Of a stretch of 64,000 nt of DNA, positions 10,473-23,100 are shown in pieces. Each line of letters opens with the position of its first letter. Positions within the stretch are counted from its first letter, which is position 1. The position numbers and the translations under genes are program-made. Source of the DNA: Paralithodes platypus (lineage: Eukaryota; Arthropoda; Malacostraca; Decapoda; Lithodidae); NCBI GenBank assembly GCA_032716605.1, contig CM064506.1, positions 17,309,779 to 17,373,778 of the forward strand. Reading direction: 5' to 3'. Under the pieces are notes generated by a model. The model ran no database searches. It had not been told where the DNA came from and saw only the letters and a program-made list of their open reading frames with translations.

Positions 10473-12101
10473 TTGGAGCTGTAATCTTGCTGATTGATAT
10501 GTATTTTTGGTATTGGTACTGGTTTTGTATGTTAATGCTGTATGATGATATGTACGCATCCTACTGCATGTCATACAAGGGGACTAATAGGAGGGATGGT
10601 GGTAGAATTGTGGACCAACAGCCATTACTGAACAATAAAGCCTTGCTATTGGCACGGTCTTGGTATGGCACTGCTGAGGCTGGGGAGGAGTGGCCGGATA
10701 GATGCCACAGGGGACTATTAGAGTCTAACCTAGGCACTGTTTGGTGCCACGCTAGTGTCGGCATGGTAGGGAAGTGTTGTGACAGGATTTTATTGTTCAA
10801 ATGTCAAAGTTGCCTAATGTACAGTAAAGTCTTGTTGTAGCACTGTTGAGGCTAGTGTGGTTTGCAGATGCTGCAGTGGGACTTAGTTGAGTCTTGTTGA
10901 GGTACAGTTAGCACTATGCCAACATCAGCCAGTGATGACATGATGGGGCAGTGTTGTAGCGGGACTTTATTGTGTTACACTCCAGCTGCAGAAAGGCAAC
11001 ACCATCTGAGCTGTTTCAATGTACGTATGTAATGTAAAACGATGCTTAACCATCGTATATATGACCATGTATTATACAAGAGCAACACAGATGTATACTC
11101 ATTGTTTATTGGAACCATTGTTTGCTATGATAAAGTTTACTAATATTATATACCATTATAGCTCTAATTCTTCACCATATATTAAATAAATAATAGTCAT
11201 ATTGATTACCTCTTTATCCTTAAACTTCATGAGATTTTTATTGTTTGAAATTGTTTTTATCACCTTGATATCTAGAAGAAAAAAGTCCTCCCTAAGCAGA
11301 GAAAAATGCCTGATAGTAACCAGAATAACTAATACAATGGCATTCTCAAATATTAGAGGGTCAAGTTCTATTTTTCATAGCCATTCTTTTTCTACCAATA
11401 TAAAATTACCGTACTTTATGGCTTAATAGATAGACCAGCAATTAAGATGTACTCCCATTTCATGTAGGCCTTTTTGAAAAACATAAAATTACAAAAAAAA
11501 ACTGCTGTGAAAACTTTTTGATCAGATACTTGACAACTTTGTTATCAAGTCACATCTCACCATTATAAGTTTGATTCCCTAAGGAATATATGAAAACCAT
11601 GCATTAGTATACTATTGTCGGTTTCATTTCAACTGACAATAAATTGCAGTTATTTTGAAGATTTTTTAGTGAAATATGGTTCTGATGATAAAAACTTGGC
11701 CTTAATATGATGCTGAGACATAGTAGTTTAATATTTTTCCATTAAGTATCGAGAAATTAGCTGCTAAGGAATCCAATTTATCGTCAGCTGAAATGAAACA
11801 GAGTATAGTGACCCCGGAATAAATTATTTATATGCAGTACTGTCAATGATTATATTTGGCGCTCTTGTTTTATACACAAGCCTATTCTAGGGAACATTCG
11901 TCTGCCACAACCACAACTCACCAAACTATCATAGGTGACACAATTAAAATACCTATGGGATGTCATTTGAATTGGATGCCACTATAAAAAAATACAAATA
12001 AAGTCAAATAAAATATAACATTTAAGAATATCAAGCTTCTGTTTGAGTTGCACGTCTCATTGCTCTATTGTATCCGAGGCTCCTGCATCCTTATCTTGTT
12101 C
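10473..12101. other. AT-rich, no gene seen
   Basis: No reading frame with a recognisable domain. 10,600-10,980 holds loosely repeated CTGTTGAGGCT and GGACTTTATTGT words, possibly an old unidentified repeat. The rest is featureless. Confidence 0.5.
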
Positions 12102-12105
12102 TTAA

Positions 12106-12584
12106 CCCTTAACTAGCGGCGCGCAACATAAGTCGAGTATAATAAATCTGGACTATCTGGCGGCGCGCGACATAGGTCGTGTGGCAATTTCAGCACGTAA
12201 TGTTGCTGAGAGAGAGAGACAAGTGGTGGCAGGAGAGTAGCGAGCGTATGACTGCTCCAGTCCACCGCGGCGAACCTACTGACACGAATCCCACCTCCTC
12301 CCTCCCTCTCTCACTCGCTACATACTGAATTGTATGGGGAAAGTACCGAATTACATGCTTTTTGCACTCGTGTTGCGCGGTTGTTGCAAGAAAACTAGCC
12401 GTCATAAAAGGATCGTTATGGTGTCATTGGAAAGCTCTCTTTATGCCCTTTCAGGGATAGATACTTGTTTTACGCTCTGGGTCTTATTTAGGCATGAAAA
12501 TGATCATGTAAACAGCCCTATTTTGGCTAAAAACACCCCGCTGGGCGGTACATATAACTAGACCGCTAGCCCGCTAATAAGGTG
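12106..12584. mobile_element. MITE-E copy 2 (piggyBac-like, TTAA-flanked)
   Basis: 479 bp between TTAA at 12,102-12,105 and 12,585-12,588. It starts CCCTTAACTAGCGGCGCG and ends CTAGCCCGCTAATAAGGTG, giving an imperfect inverted repeat of about 14 bp. Two subterminal blocks GCGGCGCGCAACATAAGTCG and GCGGCGCGCGACATAGGTCG start 44 bp apart (12,116 and 12,160). Same family and orientation as 6,241-6,720. Confidence 0.85.
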
Positions 12585-12588
12585 TTAA

Positions 12589-14074
12589 GCTGCACAATAA
12601 CTTAAGAGGAAGGGGATGGTGGGAGGGTTCATTTCGTCATTGATTCCGGGGTCACTACTAATTATACATCCCATCGGGCTGAAGCAGCCCTTAACAGGGT
12701 TGCCTGGAATGCCGCCATTAGGACAAGAGACTGAAACTGCACTGATGTGTGGAACACTCGGTCTTAAAATGTTATGTATGTATGTATGTAATTCAATAGT
12801 GACAGCCATCGACCTCTCGAACGGTCTAGGCAAGTGACACACTTTATACAGAGTAAGTGTCCCATGAGTGCTAATCTGTTGCAGCCTAGAGCTGCACAGA
12901 ACAAATATTTAATTTTGTCCATGATTACCTCCTCACCCCCGCAGAGGTATTATTCTTCCTAGATGTCTCAGTTGAACCTGAGTGAGAAGAAATTTCAAGA
13001 ATCAATGCTCATAAGGACACGCTAGGCTGGAATAATATACATATATAATCTCTACGTTAAGAGAATAAAGTTTGAGTAACTCTTAAGTAATCTTAATTCC
13101 CTTTACGTTAAAAATTTCTTAGAAATGTAATCGATTATTGTGTAGCCTATTATGTGCTACTAATTTGTAAGAAAGAATAAAATTTGAATAATTCATATAC
13201 AATTTTAATTCCCTTATGTTAATATTTCTCCGAAATGTAAATGAGTATTGTGTAGCCTATTCTGTGCTACTATTAGATAAACTTCTTACCTCATTCGTTT
13301 TGTGATATATGAATCAAACCCCGGCGATCGTCGAGCGCTGGATTATTATGATTCTAGATCCGGCGGATAAGTCGCCAATAATAAAGGGGTGAGTTTATTT
13401 CTCGGCTTCGCCGTGGCTGTTGCGGCGATTGTGGGGCCCACTTTTTATATCAGCCGGCGTAACGTTCGTCTATTTCAAGGCCAAAGGGTCGTTAACTTTT
13501 GGAGGCGAAAAAAACATGATTACGAGGGGGGAGGGCGTCGCCGTTAACCTTCGTAACTCGCATTATTGTTAGTGACATGCTGGCACTATACGCCTTAATT
13601 AACCTAATTCGAATTCCTTTGTAAACTGTGCCAGTCATGGAATATTGAATTTATCTGTCTTAGGCCAGAACAACGATTTGTTGTTTGTGTTAGTTTGTTG
13701 TCGGCGGAAGACGTGGTTAATGGGGGGGGGGGTCGCCGTTAACCCTCGAAACTTGAATTCTTTTTTGTAATGCGTCGGGGGCCCCGGCGGTATACTATAT
13801 GCCTCAATTAACGCAAACTAAATTCATTGTAGACCCGTACTCGGCGGTGACCACTGAATTATAATATAGCTCAGAGTGTTTTCCCGGCGGGGGGCCCCCA
13901 CGGTACACCTTGAGATACGTTCTTCTTTTATTAAATGTTCAGACTCGCTAGAACTATATAAAAAATCCCGCCGGAAGGGGGCCCCTTCGGTCATTGTGTA
14001 GGGATAAACAACGTGTAGCCTACATACATGGCATGGTTATATATCATGAACAATTAAACCAATAATAACACTCC
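12589..14074. other. Probable non-coding end region of an old DIRS element
   Basis: 12,607-12,665 resembles the internal complementary region of the DIRS at 39,203-53,167 (shared words GGAAGGGGATGG, CGTCA-TGATT, ACTACTAA). 13,061-13,281 is a tandem duplication with a period of about 111 bp, recognisable by TTGTGTAGCCTATT-TGTGCTACTA in each unit. 13,330-13,990 is rich in CCGGCGG/CCCGCCGG words, like the 5' UTR of the 39-53 kb DIRS. No coding region. The assignment is inferred from these similarities and from the DIRS coding relic that follows at 18-20 kb. Confidence 0.35.
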
Positions 14075-14078
14075 TTAA

Positions 14079-14553
14079 CCCTCCAGCCCCGGCTATGTAT
14101 TCCATATATATTCCCCAAAACCCGGGGGTTTTGGCCAAAAAACACGCCTAGGCTACCATATCTTTGTTATTTTGACTGCTTCCGCATTCCCGTGCATCCC
14201 CAAGCGTAGATGTGTTTCGTACCTGTAGAATGGCATTAAGTAGAGCTCTCTAGTCAACTGGTTCCGTTGTGATGACGATTTCATTGGAGATAACTTTGTG
14301 GCAAAAACAGCCACTTCACACTACTTTTCGCTACTTAACAATAACATACAGGCACACACGAACAAGTGACGCACTCCTTCTTGTGGTCGGAGATGCGCGG
14401 CGTCGGTCCAGCCAGTTTTTGTTTACATGCATCGGACGGACGCCTCGCACACCAAGCTTACAGGCTTTCAAGCTGCCGGAGCCTCAGAGCCCTACCAGGT
14501 AGCACGGGGGGTATTTGTTATGGGTGCCTCAGAGCCCTACCGGGTCTGAGGGG
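14079..14553. mobile_element. MITE-A copy 3 (TTAA-flanked)
   Basis: 475 bp between TTAA at 14,075-14,078 and 14,554-14,557. It begins CCCTCCAGCCCCGGCTATG like the other copies. Its far end has diverged (CAGAGCCCTACC..GGT repeated twice instead of CAAGAGCCCTTCC) but keeps the paired subterminal repeat. Same orientation as 39,980-40,459. Confidence 0.8.
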
Positions 14554-14575
14554 TTAACCTCCTTAACCTAACAAG

Positions 14576-17138
14576 TGCGCATGGGGGTAATTAGACACCT
14601 CTCCCTGTGCGCATGTATTTGAGGTGTTTCCGTCACTAAAATATTAATTGTACCATTAATAGCATTAACCTAACAAGTGCGCATGGGGGTAATTGGAAAC
14701 GTCCCCCTGTGCTGACGTATTTGAGGTGTTTCCGTCACTAAAATATTCATTGTACCATTAATAGCATTAATACTTATCCATATGCGCCTATTATGGGTTG
14801 ATTATAAAGGTATTAACCTGAAACAACAATAAAACGAGTGAAAACAGTGTTTGGATGGTCAAAATCGGAGATATAGCCCGCGAGTTGTATAATGTATGGG
14901 TGAGGCAAGCTGCTTTCCCGCCAATTTCCCCCAAGGCCACTGAGACACAGTCGATCGATACTCTCTCTCTCTCTCTTGCATTCGCTTGCTATCAGTGATG
15001 ACCACACCCTGTAACCGGATTTCTAATGTTAGCACGAAAATATACCTCAGAATAAGGGAATAACAGGGAAAATAGGTGATAACTGAAGGAGAGGAGGAAA
15101 GTGGGGAAGGAGGGGAGGTAGAGGACTGAGATTTTGCATGGTCCAGGGGCCAAACATTTTTTTTTTTTTTTATTTTTTTTTTCGATGTCAAAAGTTGATT
15201 TTTTTTTTCTCTGACTCTTAAGAGTCTCCCCGCAGTCCGCCGGGGGAACTCTTAAGAGTCTCCCCGCAGTTCCCGGGTTAATACTTATCCATATGCGCCT
15301 ATTATGGGTTGATTATAAAGGTATTAACCTGAAACAACAATAAAACGAGTGAAAACAGCGTTTGGATGGTCAAAATCGGAGATATAGCCCGCGAGTTGTA
15401 TAATGTATGGGTGAGGCAAGCTGCTTTCCCGCCAATTTCCCCCAAGGCCACTGAGACACAGTCGATCGATACTCTCTCTCTCTCTCTTGCATTCGCTTGC
15501 TATCAGTGATGACCACACCCTGTAACCGGATTTCTAATGTTAGCACGAAAATATACCTCAGAATAAGGGAATAACAGGGAAAATAGGTGATAACTGAAGG
15601 AGAGGAGGAAAGTGGGGAAGGAGGGGAGGTAGAGGACTGAGATTTTGCATGGTCCAGGGGCCAAATTTTATTTTTTTTTATTTTTTTTTATTTTTTTTTT
15701 TCGATGTCAAAAGTTGATTTTTTTTTTCTCTGACTCTTAAGAGTCTCCCCGCAGTCCGCCGGGGGAACTCTTAAGAGTCTCCCCGCAGTTCCCGGGTTAA
15801 TACTTATCCATATGTGCCTATTATGGGTTGATTATAAAGGTATTAACCTGAAACAACAATAAAACGAGTGAAAACAGCGTTTGGATGGTCAAAATCGGAG
15901 ATATAGCCCGCGAGTTGTATAATGTATGGGTGAGGCAAGCTGCTTTCCCGCCAATTTCCCCCCAAGGCCCTGAGACACAGTCGATCGATACTCTCTCTCT
16001 CTCTCTTGCATTCGCTTGCTATCAGTGATGACCAACGGATTTCTAATGTTAGCACGAAAATATACCTCAGAATAAGGGAATAACAGGGAAAATAGGTGAT
16101 AACTGAAGGAGAGGAGGAATATAAATATAAAAAATATATTTTTATTTTTTTATTTTTTTTTGGCCCCTGGGCCATGCAAAATCTCAGTCCTCTACCTCCC
16201 TTCCTTCCCCACTTTCCTCCTCTCCTTCAGTTATCACCTATTTTCCCTGTTATTCCCTTATTCTGAGGTATGTTTACGTGCTAACATTAGAAATCCGGTT
16301 GCAGGGTGTGGTCATCACTGATAGCAAGCGAATGCAAGAGAGAGAGAGAGAGTATCGATCGACTGTGTCTCAGGGCCTTGGGGGAAAGCAGCTTGCCTCA
16401 CCCATACATTATACAACTCGCGGGCTATATCTCCGATTTTGACCATCCAAACGCTGTTTTCACTCGTTTTATTGTTGTTTCAGGTTAATACCTTTATAAT
16501 CAACCCATAATAGGCGCATATGGATAAGTATTAACCCAGGAACTGCGGGGAGAATCTTAAGAGTTCCCCCGGCGGACTGCGGGGAGACTCTTAAGGGTCA
16601 GAGAAAAAAAAAATCAACTTTTGACATCGGAAAAAAAAAAAAAAAAAAAAAAAAATTGGCCCCTGGGCCATGCAAAATCTCAGTCCTCTACCTCCCCTCC
16701 TTCCCCACTTTCCTCCTCTCCTTCAGTTATCACCTATTTTCCCTGTTATTCCCTTATTCTGAGGTATATTTTCGTGCTAACATTAGAAATCCGGTTGGAG
16801 GGTGTGGTCATCACTGATAGCAAGCGAATGCAAGAGAGAGAGAGAGTATCGATCGACTGTGTCTCAGTGGCCTTGGGGGAAATTGGCGGGAAAGCAGCTT
16901 GCCTCACCCATACATTATACAACTCGCGGGCTATATCTCCGATTTTGACCATCCAAACGCTGTTTTCACTCGTTTTATTGTTGTTTCAGGTTAATACCTT
17001 TATAATCAACCCATAATAGGCGCATATGGATAAGTATTAATGCTATTAATGGTACAATCAATATTTTAGTGACGGAAACACCTCAAATACGTCAGCACAG
17101 GGGGACGTTTCCAATTACCCCCATGCGCACTTGTTAGG
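14576..17138. mobile_element. MITE-B array: three direct then two inverted units
   Basis: A 2.56-kb block bounded by TTAA at 14,572-14,575 and 17,139-17,142. It starts with a right-arm fragment (CCTAACAAGTGCGCATGG, 14,576-14,665), then the same arm again and a complete unit to CCCGGG-TTAA near 15,281. Two further units begin at an internal TACTTATCCATATG word (15,283-15,798 and 15,799 to about 16,125). Near 16,130 the orientation flips and two units run the other way to GTTAGG-TTAA at 17,142. Every unit has the ACTCTTAAGAGT palindromes (where not truncated), an A/T homopolymer, a pyrimidine tract (CTCTACCTCCC) and a GA microsatellite. Non-coding. Confidence 0.85.
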
Positions 17139-17142
17139 TTAA

Positions 17143-17844
17143 TTATCTTTGCAAAAGGGATGCTAGCACTTTCTTTCCTAACCTTAGTGGACCATCTGGG
17201 GAAAGCACAATTGTGTCTTATTCCTAGGAATAATAGACTTAGAATAGGTATACAGTCCTCCCTCGGGTATATCATACTGGGACCGCGCCGCGCTACGCAA
17301 ACACGCGCTACACAAAGCAAAGAACTTATGGGATTAATTCTATTGGTTCTGGCCACTCCCCCAAAGTCCCCTTTTTTACCCATTTACCACCCGATTTATC
17401 TATTTATTTGTCAGTATTATTACGTTGGCAACATACCTTCATACTAGGGGTCAATAATATATCCAATTAAGACCATTGGTATTATGAAATGCCATTTATT
17501 TGACACGAAACCAATGCTGCTCAGCTGTAGTACAACAATAACAAACCACATGTCGTCTGCGTGAGAGGCAGGCGGCGGCAGCTTGGCTAAACTTGCCAAC
17601 AATCTACCGCCTTCATTAGAGTTATAGTTTAATGTATTTTTCTTTGGCTTTTACTATTATAAATATTATTTGGTAAAATGAAATTCAATTCCATAGAGTA
17701 AATTATAATAAAATTGTATTGCATACAGAAATAACTCGGGTTTAGACATAGCCACACAAGAACAACACACACACACACACACACACACAAACTGACTCAA
17801 CAATAATACACGGAAAATCAGCTGACGAATCTCGGTATTTCAAA
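17143..17844. other. No gene; CA microsatellite and possible transposon end
   Basis: A CAGTCCTCCCTCGGGTATAT sequence at about 17,251 resembles a Tigger/pogo terminus, but no partner end was found. A (CA)n run lies at about 17,766-17,789. Otherwise AT-rich without coding potential. Confidence 0.4.
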
Positions 17845-18116
17845 TTAACTTGCATTGAAAGTATATTCGTAGTATAAGGCCATCCATGGTTTTGGAGTTT
17901 TATAAATGTGTCTTATACACGCCGGTATATACGGGTCTGACGAGTCTGCCGTCACAGGCAGACAGATGCCGAGAGATGCCGACCAGCCGCCACCCGCCAC
18001 GAGCGCTACATAAACAAAGCGTGTTAGATGCTGACTCGGCATATTTGGGGTACCCGTGTTAGAGCAAAACCGCACTGTCCAAAGCCGTGCTACCCGAAGG
18101 AGGACTGTATAGTGCA

Positions 18117-18776
18117 TTAGCAGGGAATAGAGCATGGAGTAGCTTTGCTCTTGTCAAGGCAGGAATAGAGAAAGGTGTGGGAAGATGTTCCTGGTGTTCC
18201 TTTTTGTGATGACTCTGGTGTAGTAACAATATGTGCAGAGTCCTTGTTAGTAGCAACACTTAGATAGTTAATAGACCTTGTCATGGATGTCAGTTCTGAG
18301 ACCCATTGGCCAATAGCCTGGGTTATTTGAAAATACGCACTTATTAAGTTTCTTGTCATATGTGGTCTCACAGGAGAAGACCTAGACTGTGACAAAGTTA
18401 GGGCCTTCGAGATTGACCATTGAGGAAGCAAATGGCGATTCGGGGCTCTGAGCTTAACACAAGCCTGCATAACAAAACCCCGTTGGTCTTTCTGGGGCAG
18501 AGATAAACTAGTAAGCGTCAAGAAGGGTTTCTTTATGACGATACGTGGTTTATAAGTGTGTTAATTGTTAGCTCTTTTAAAGTCAATTAAGAAAATTAGG
18601 TGCTTCAGCGACCCAGCAACCGATGGAGACTGCTGGTTTGGTCCTGCACTCCAAGTTGTAAATTGTTTAAAGTGTGGACTATCTTGTCTTAGAGTTGAAG
18701 CTGTGCATTGACTAGTGAGTGTATCTGTGACTTCCTTGTCGCAGGATGGTAGCCACTTGGATTTGAGGATGTCCAT
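18117..18776 (-). pseudogene. Decayed DIRS tyrosine recombinase
   Basis: Two minus-strand fragments match the intact recombinase at 40,910-41,896. 18,776-18,561 begins MDILKSKWLPSCDKEVTD, parallel to MDIQEAKWLAPYGRNVTD, and continues with an F-TTW and QQSPSVAGSLKHL segment like QSVPSVALVFNYL. 18,521-18,117 includes GFVMQACVKLRAPNRHLLPQ, parallel to GFMRACFKLRPPPRQLMP, then WSISKALTLSQS and IGQWVSELTSM, where the intact protein has the catalytic GNRVSELAAM; here the Arg is replaced by Trp. The catalytic C-terminal part is not recognisable. Frameshifted and dead. Confidence 0.75.
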
Positions 18777-18973
18777 ATCGTAAGTGCTATCTCTGTCTAC
18801 GGGTTGGGGAACCCTGGTATAAATGTTGCATGGATTAATGGGGAATGTTTTGGACTAGAAAGCATATCTTTTCCCCGAGAAATCCTAGATAAACCTGGTC
18901 TGGGTGGGGACCTGTTTCTCCAAGCAAATTACAGTGGTCATGTTGTCCATCTGGTATGACATTGACCTGGAGG

Positions 18974-20395
18974 TCAATTATATTGCATGAACTTTGGGAA
19001 AAATAGAGGAACTGTTAGTTCTTGGGTATTGATGTGACACTGACTTAAGGTTGTCCATTTTCCTTGACTGATTAACTTCAGAACGACTGATAGTGCCAAC
19101 CTATCAGACTCGAAGCGTCTGTGTCCAACCCAAAAGTGGGAGGTGGATCTGACCAATGTGTCACTGATTACCTTTACTTGAGATTTTTTCCCGCAACGCC
19201 AGGGGATGTCGAATTCTCTTTGGGATGAAAGGAGGGAATTGTGAGGTGTTAGCGGAACGGTTTTGTTGCCTGGTCAGATTAGTTCCTTCAACCTGAGGAA
19301 GCCTAGGGGCCTTGTAATTTTGAACCCAATTTTTAAGGAGCCTATCGGAGATTATCAAAGTTCCTGTTTACAGTCTTGGTATGTAATACTGTGAATGGTT
19401 GTATTTGAAGATTTTTGGTATTGGATGGAGTTTGTTTTATAGTCTGGAGAGGTGGAAGGATGGAGTGAGGAAGTACATGAACGAAGGCGGTGCTGGTTGG
19501 GGGGGAGGGGCATGGGGGCGGTTCGTTCGTGGCCACCCCTTCGGGGATCACGGCGTCAGGCGATAGATAGATAGTTGTGTATCCCAGATTAATCTTACTC
19601 CTTCTGCTGATTGTGTAGGAGTGAGAATTTTGATTTCTCTAAATTTATTCTGAAACCTCCTTTTGTCACATGTTACGTGACTATCAGGGTTTGTTTTTTG
19701 GGTATGGAGTGGAGAAGACCACAGCATTCTACAATCTTGAAGGCTAAACAGTAATTTTACGCCGACTTTGAGTAGAGGGAGAAGAGTTTGTTTCACTCAC
19801 TTGGTGAAAAAACTGGGAGCTATGTCCAAGCTGATAGACTCTGCTACTTGCCTCATGGCTTGTGCAGGATGTTGTTGTGTGATCAAATTTTGACAGTAAC
19901 CTATGGGTTCTTTGACGCAGTCTAACGTCTTTGTCAATCCGTGCAGGGTAGGTGTATTTATCATGGGGTCAATTAGTTGGTTATGACTTATTATTTGGAG
20001 ATCTGAGATATTTCCAGAACTTCTGGGGAATAGAGTAGAAGTTTTATGTATGCCTAGTGGTAAATTGGTAATCCTCCAATGGGAGTTTTGTGTGTGTGGG
20101 GGGGATCTCCCCAAGACAGGGTGAATCATTCTGCCTTAGTCAACCAATTGGCCCCTGGGTCATCTCTTAGAGTGTATACCTCCATCATAGGGTTTTTGTT
20201 CCCTGACATTTTTGTGGAGCAACCTACAGATTTATAGAGATTAGAGAGATTTAATGGTAATATGTCCATCAGTCTTATCCACGCCAGACCATGGTTTGTA
20301 GCGTTTCCCTGAAGGCACCGTGGGTGTCTGTGTGTAAGAAAAGTACTTAGCATCCAATCTAATTGGGAAGTGTTTTTTATTAATACGTCCAGCAA
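18974..20395 (-). pseudogene. Decayed DIRS reverse transcriptase/RNase H
   Basis: Minus-strand fragments collinear with the RT-RNase H frame at 41,850-43,748. Near 20,140 DDPGANWLTKAE recalls the start of that region. IAPSFFTK immediately followed, after a stop, by VKQTLLPLLKVGVKLLF (about 19,740-19,830) corresponds to LAPRIFTKLVRQALMPLLQQG. GVRLIWDTQLSIYRLTP (about 19,550-19,600) corresponds to IGLVWDTVALTLS. HINTQELTVPLFF (about 19,000-19,040) corresponds to the RNase H segment HINIKELLVPLYF. Several stops and frameshifts are present, and the space left for the adenine-methyltransferase-like domain is too short, suggesting a deletion. Gag should lie beyond 20,450; a basic MSGSSRKRNRSVSSEPSSKK peptide at about 22,010-22,068 may be part of it. 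Confidence 0.75.
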
Positions 20396-21247
20396 ATGGC
20401 CTTGTGCTTCTTTGCACGTATATTCTTCAGCTCGTCCATTTTAATAATCCACTACTTTGGTATTGATACCAAATCTGGATGACCTGTGTCAGCATTAGTA
20501 GGTGTTACTCTGGTAGTTGTTTCCAGTATCGGGAGTTGTTATTTTACGAGCAGGTTGTTTAGGATGGACAGGTACCTGAGCCAGTGGAACTGTGTTTGGT
20601 ATGGCATGTTGTAATCTGGAAGGAGTAAGACAACTACTTGGAGATCTCGGATAGCCTTATCTAAAGGCGTAAAAATGTCCGTTGGATTTGCTTGTCACAT
20701 TCCTGCATGGATTTAAGAAAATTACCTGAAATTAGCCCAACTAGCCTCCTGGGTTTATGTATTTCAGCTTCAGTATTCATCTGAATCAGTTTTAGGGTGA
20801 ATCAATGTGGGTGGAGCAAACCACGGGGTTGATTCAATATGTTGCTCAATAGTATCACCTAGCCGTACTAGGGAAGGAGGAGGAGGGGATGACATGCTCA
20901 GCACTTGGCTCAGCCAAGGCGGTAGAGGAGGCAGGTAATTCTCTGTTTATTCGATGAAACAGGATTAGCAGGGTGACTGGCCATGTTAGATAATTGTCCG
21001 AAGTCTGGGGACATGTGTGTAGAGTGCAGGACTTGAAATCCTGATTGCGAGTCAGGGAAGTTTGGGACTTAGAAGGTGGGTCGCCTTTTAGTTTGTGATT
21101 TTTTAACTTCCGAGGACCCCACTGGAGATATGTCTAAAGGCCTTATTGGACTATCCTTAGTTGGGATTATGCCTGGTACATGTCATATTTGTAACATATT
21201 TTGTGGTACCAATTCTGTAAAAAGCTAATTGAGTAAATGTTATTGTT

Positions 21248-21965
21248 GTTGTTGTTGTTGTTGTTCCCTAAGCTGCCTGGCCGAACAGCCCCGAGTCCCT
21301 GAGAAAGGCCATGGCCACGATCGGGCTTTCCCACAGAGCTCTCATTGAGTGTAGATTGTGTTGTTGGCGTAAGTGGTTGTGTGAAATGCAGTCTTCTATG
21401 ATGTGTTTAATGGTATGGGGTGCTGTGTTACATCCCGGGCAGGCGTCGACAACGGAGTCATCCAGTCTCTTCTGATAGCTCAGGAGAGCTGGATGGTGTC
21501 CGCATCTCAGCCTGGCCAGGTGGACTCTGTCCTCGCGAGGAAGGGAGGATTCGGAAGGATGGATTTCGGGAGGTCGTGCATGCAGCTGCGTGTTGTCTGT
21601 GAGTGAGTGGATGGATCGGTGAGAGATATGAGTATGGATGTGCTTCTGGAAGTTGGTTCGGGGTGGGCAGGGAGGGAGAGAGGACAATAATTGTGTGTGA
21701 TACCGTGTGCTGGGTGTTGTTTTGATATTTCTTGGTGTCTGTGGGTGTGTTGCCATGTAGTTTAGTGGGTGGTCTTGGTTCGTGGAGGCTGCTGCCAGGA
21801 ATTGAGTGCCTCTCATGTCCAGATGGTCTTTGACTTTGAGGATTTTGGTTTCTTGATGTAGGTGATCTGTGGGTGCAGTAGCTGTGCAGCCTGTAATGAT
21901 CTTCAGGGCTTTGTTTTGAATAGTCTGTAAGGTCTTATGATGTGTTTCAGCTAAGTTAGAAGGTT
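21248..21965 (-). mobile_element. 5'-truncated LINE (RT C-terminus) with 14-bp TSD
   Basis: A minus-strand open frame encodes only the end of a LINE protein: LQTIQNKALKIITGCT, HLHQETKILKVKDHLDMRG and a C-terminal Cys/His cluster CPGCNTAPHTIKHIIEDC. The 3' end is a (CAA)n tail on the minus strand, seen as TTG repeats at about 21,244-21,263. The sequence TAAATGTTATTGTT occurs at 21,234-21,247 and 21,966-21,979, a 14-bp target-site duplication (its last bases overlap the tail, so 12-14 bp). The upstream peptide in the same open frame belongs to the host DNA. Jockey- or I-type origin is likely. Confidence 0.7.
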
Positions 21966-22284
21966 TAAATGTTATTGTTATTAGTATTACTGTATTATTA
22001 TTCTTCTGTTTTTTACTGGAAGGCTCTGAGCTGACCGACCTATTTCTTTTCCTGCTAGATCCGGACATTTTCTTGTCAGGAGGTGGGGACTAGCTAGGAG
22101 TTCTAGAAGAGATAATTCTAAAAAACTTATATACTTTAGTATTCCTGGTACTTGGGTTTTTTTTTGTAAAAAGTAACTGAAATGTAAGGTTTTACTGAAC
22201 TCCATATAGATAATATGCCCAAGGGTATAACAAAAAAAAAAAAATAATGGGGGGGGGGGGTCATTGTTATAAGCAAAAATATAT

Positions 22285-23100
22285 GAATAGTGAAAGTACA
22301 CTTAGCCGGTGAACCGGAAACGTCTAGTGATTTGTAAAATGAACTCGCCTTAACATATAAGGTGTTAGGCTCCTCCAGTGGTTGTCACTTGGAACGGGAG
22401 AGGACGTTCTACTTGTTGAAGAGATTCTTCTCCGGTAGTGCTGTAGCTCGTTGAGCCTGGAAATCATAACAAGGAGTCAATGTTGTATGGTGGAATTAAT
22501 ACCGGAATTCTTAGGTCTACTGTACTCAGGTTTTGGTAAAATAGGGTCTAGTCATGTCCCGTTTATTTTAATCAGACTCCAGTTGCCTTTTATGTAAGAA
22601 GTAGCCTAGTGAATTAATATTCGGTATAACTGGATATAATTACCCGGTAATTTGTTAGTCAGGTATAGCCTTTTAGAAAGGGAAAGGAAACTTGTACTTG
22701 TTTCCTGGAAATTAATTAAAATATGTAATTAGTGAGAATACACTTCGTAGGTGAATTGGAAATGTCTAGAGTTTTGCCCAGTGAACTCACCTTAGAGATA
22801 TCGGTTATTTAGCCGAATGAAGGGAGCAACAGGTGAGATGGTCATGTCTACCATGGCCTTGAAATCTGGAATATTGTTTTGCTCCTGCTGTGATTATCCC
22901 TTGGCTGGGAGGGGACATTCTAATTGTTGACCAGATTCTTCTCTGGGAACGTAGTGCATTCCCTGAGCCTGTGAATCATACCAAGGAGTCAATGTTGCAT
23001 AGTGAGATGGAAATAGGACTTATTTGGGCCTACTTCACTTGGGCAAAAATGGGCACTAGCCTTGTATTGTTTATTTTAAATAAAATAATAAGTATGACCA
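22285..23100. repeat. Long imperfect direct repeat, period about 445 bp
   Basis: 22,290-22,600 and 22,738-23,060 share blocks in the same order: TACACTT-G--GGTGAA-, TCATA-CAAGGAGTCAATGTTG, GAGATTCTTCTC/CAGATTCTTCTC and a final tract with GG-TCTAGTC/GGGCACTAGCC. Between and after them lie words around TACCCGG. Probably the non-coding part of the old DIRS element. No gene seen up to 23,620. Confidence 0.6.

Noticed and set aside
17251..17290. CAGTCCTCCCTCGGGTATAT, similar to a Tigger terminus
   Set aside because: No matching inverted end found within several kilobases, so listed only as a note.
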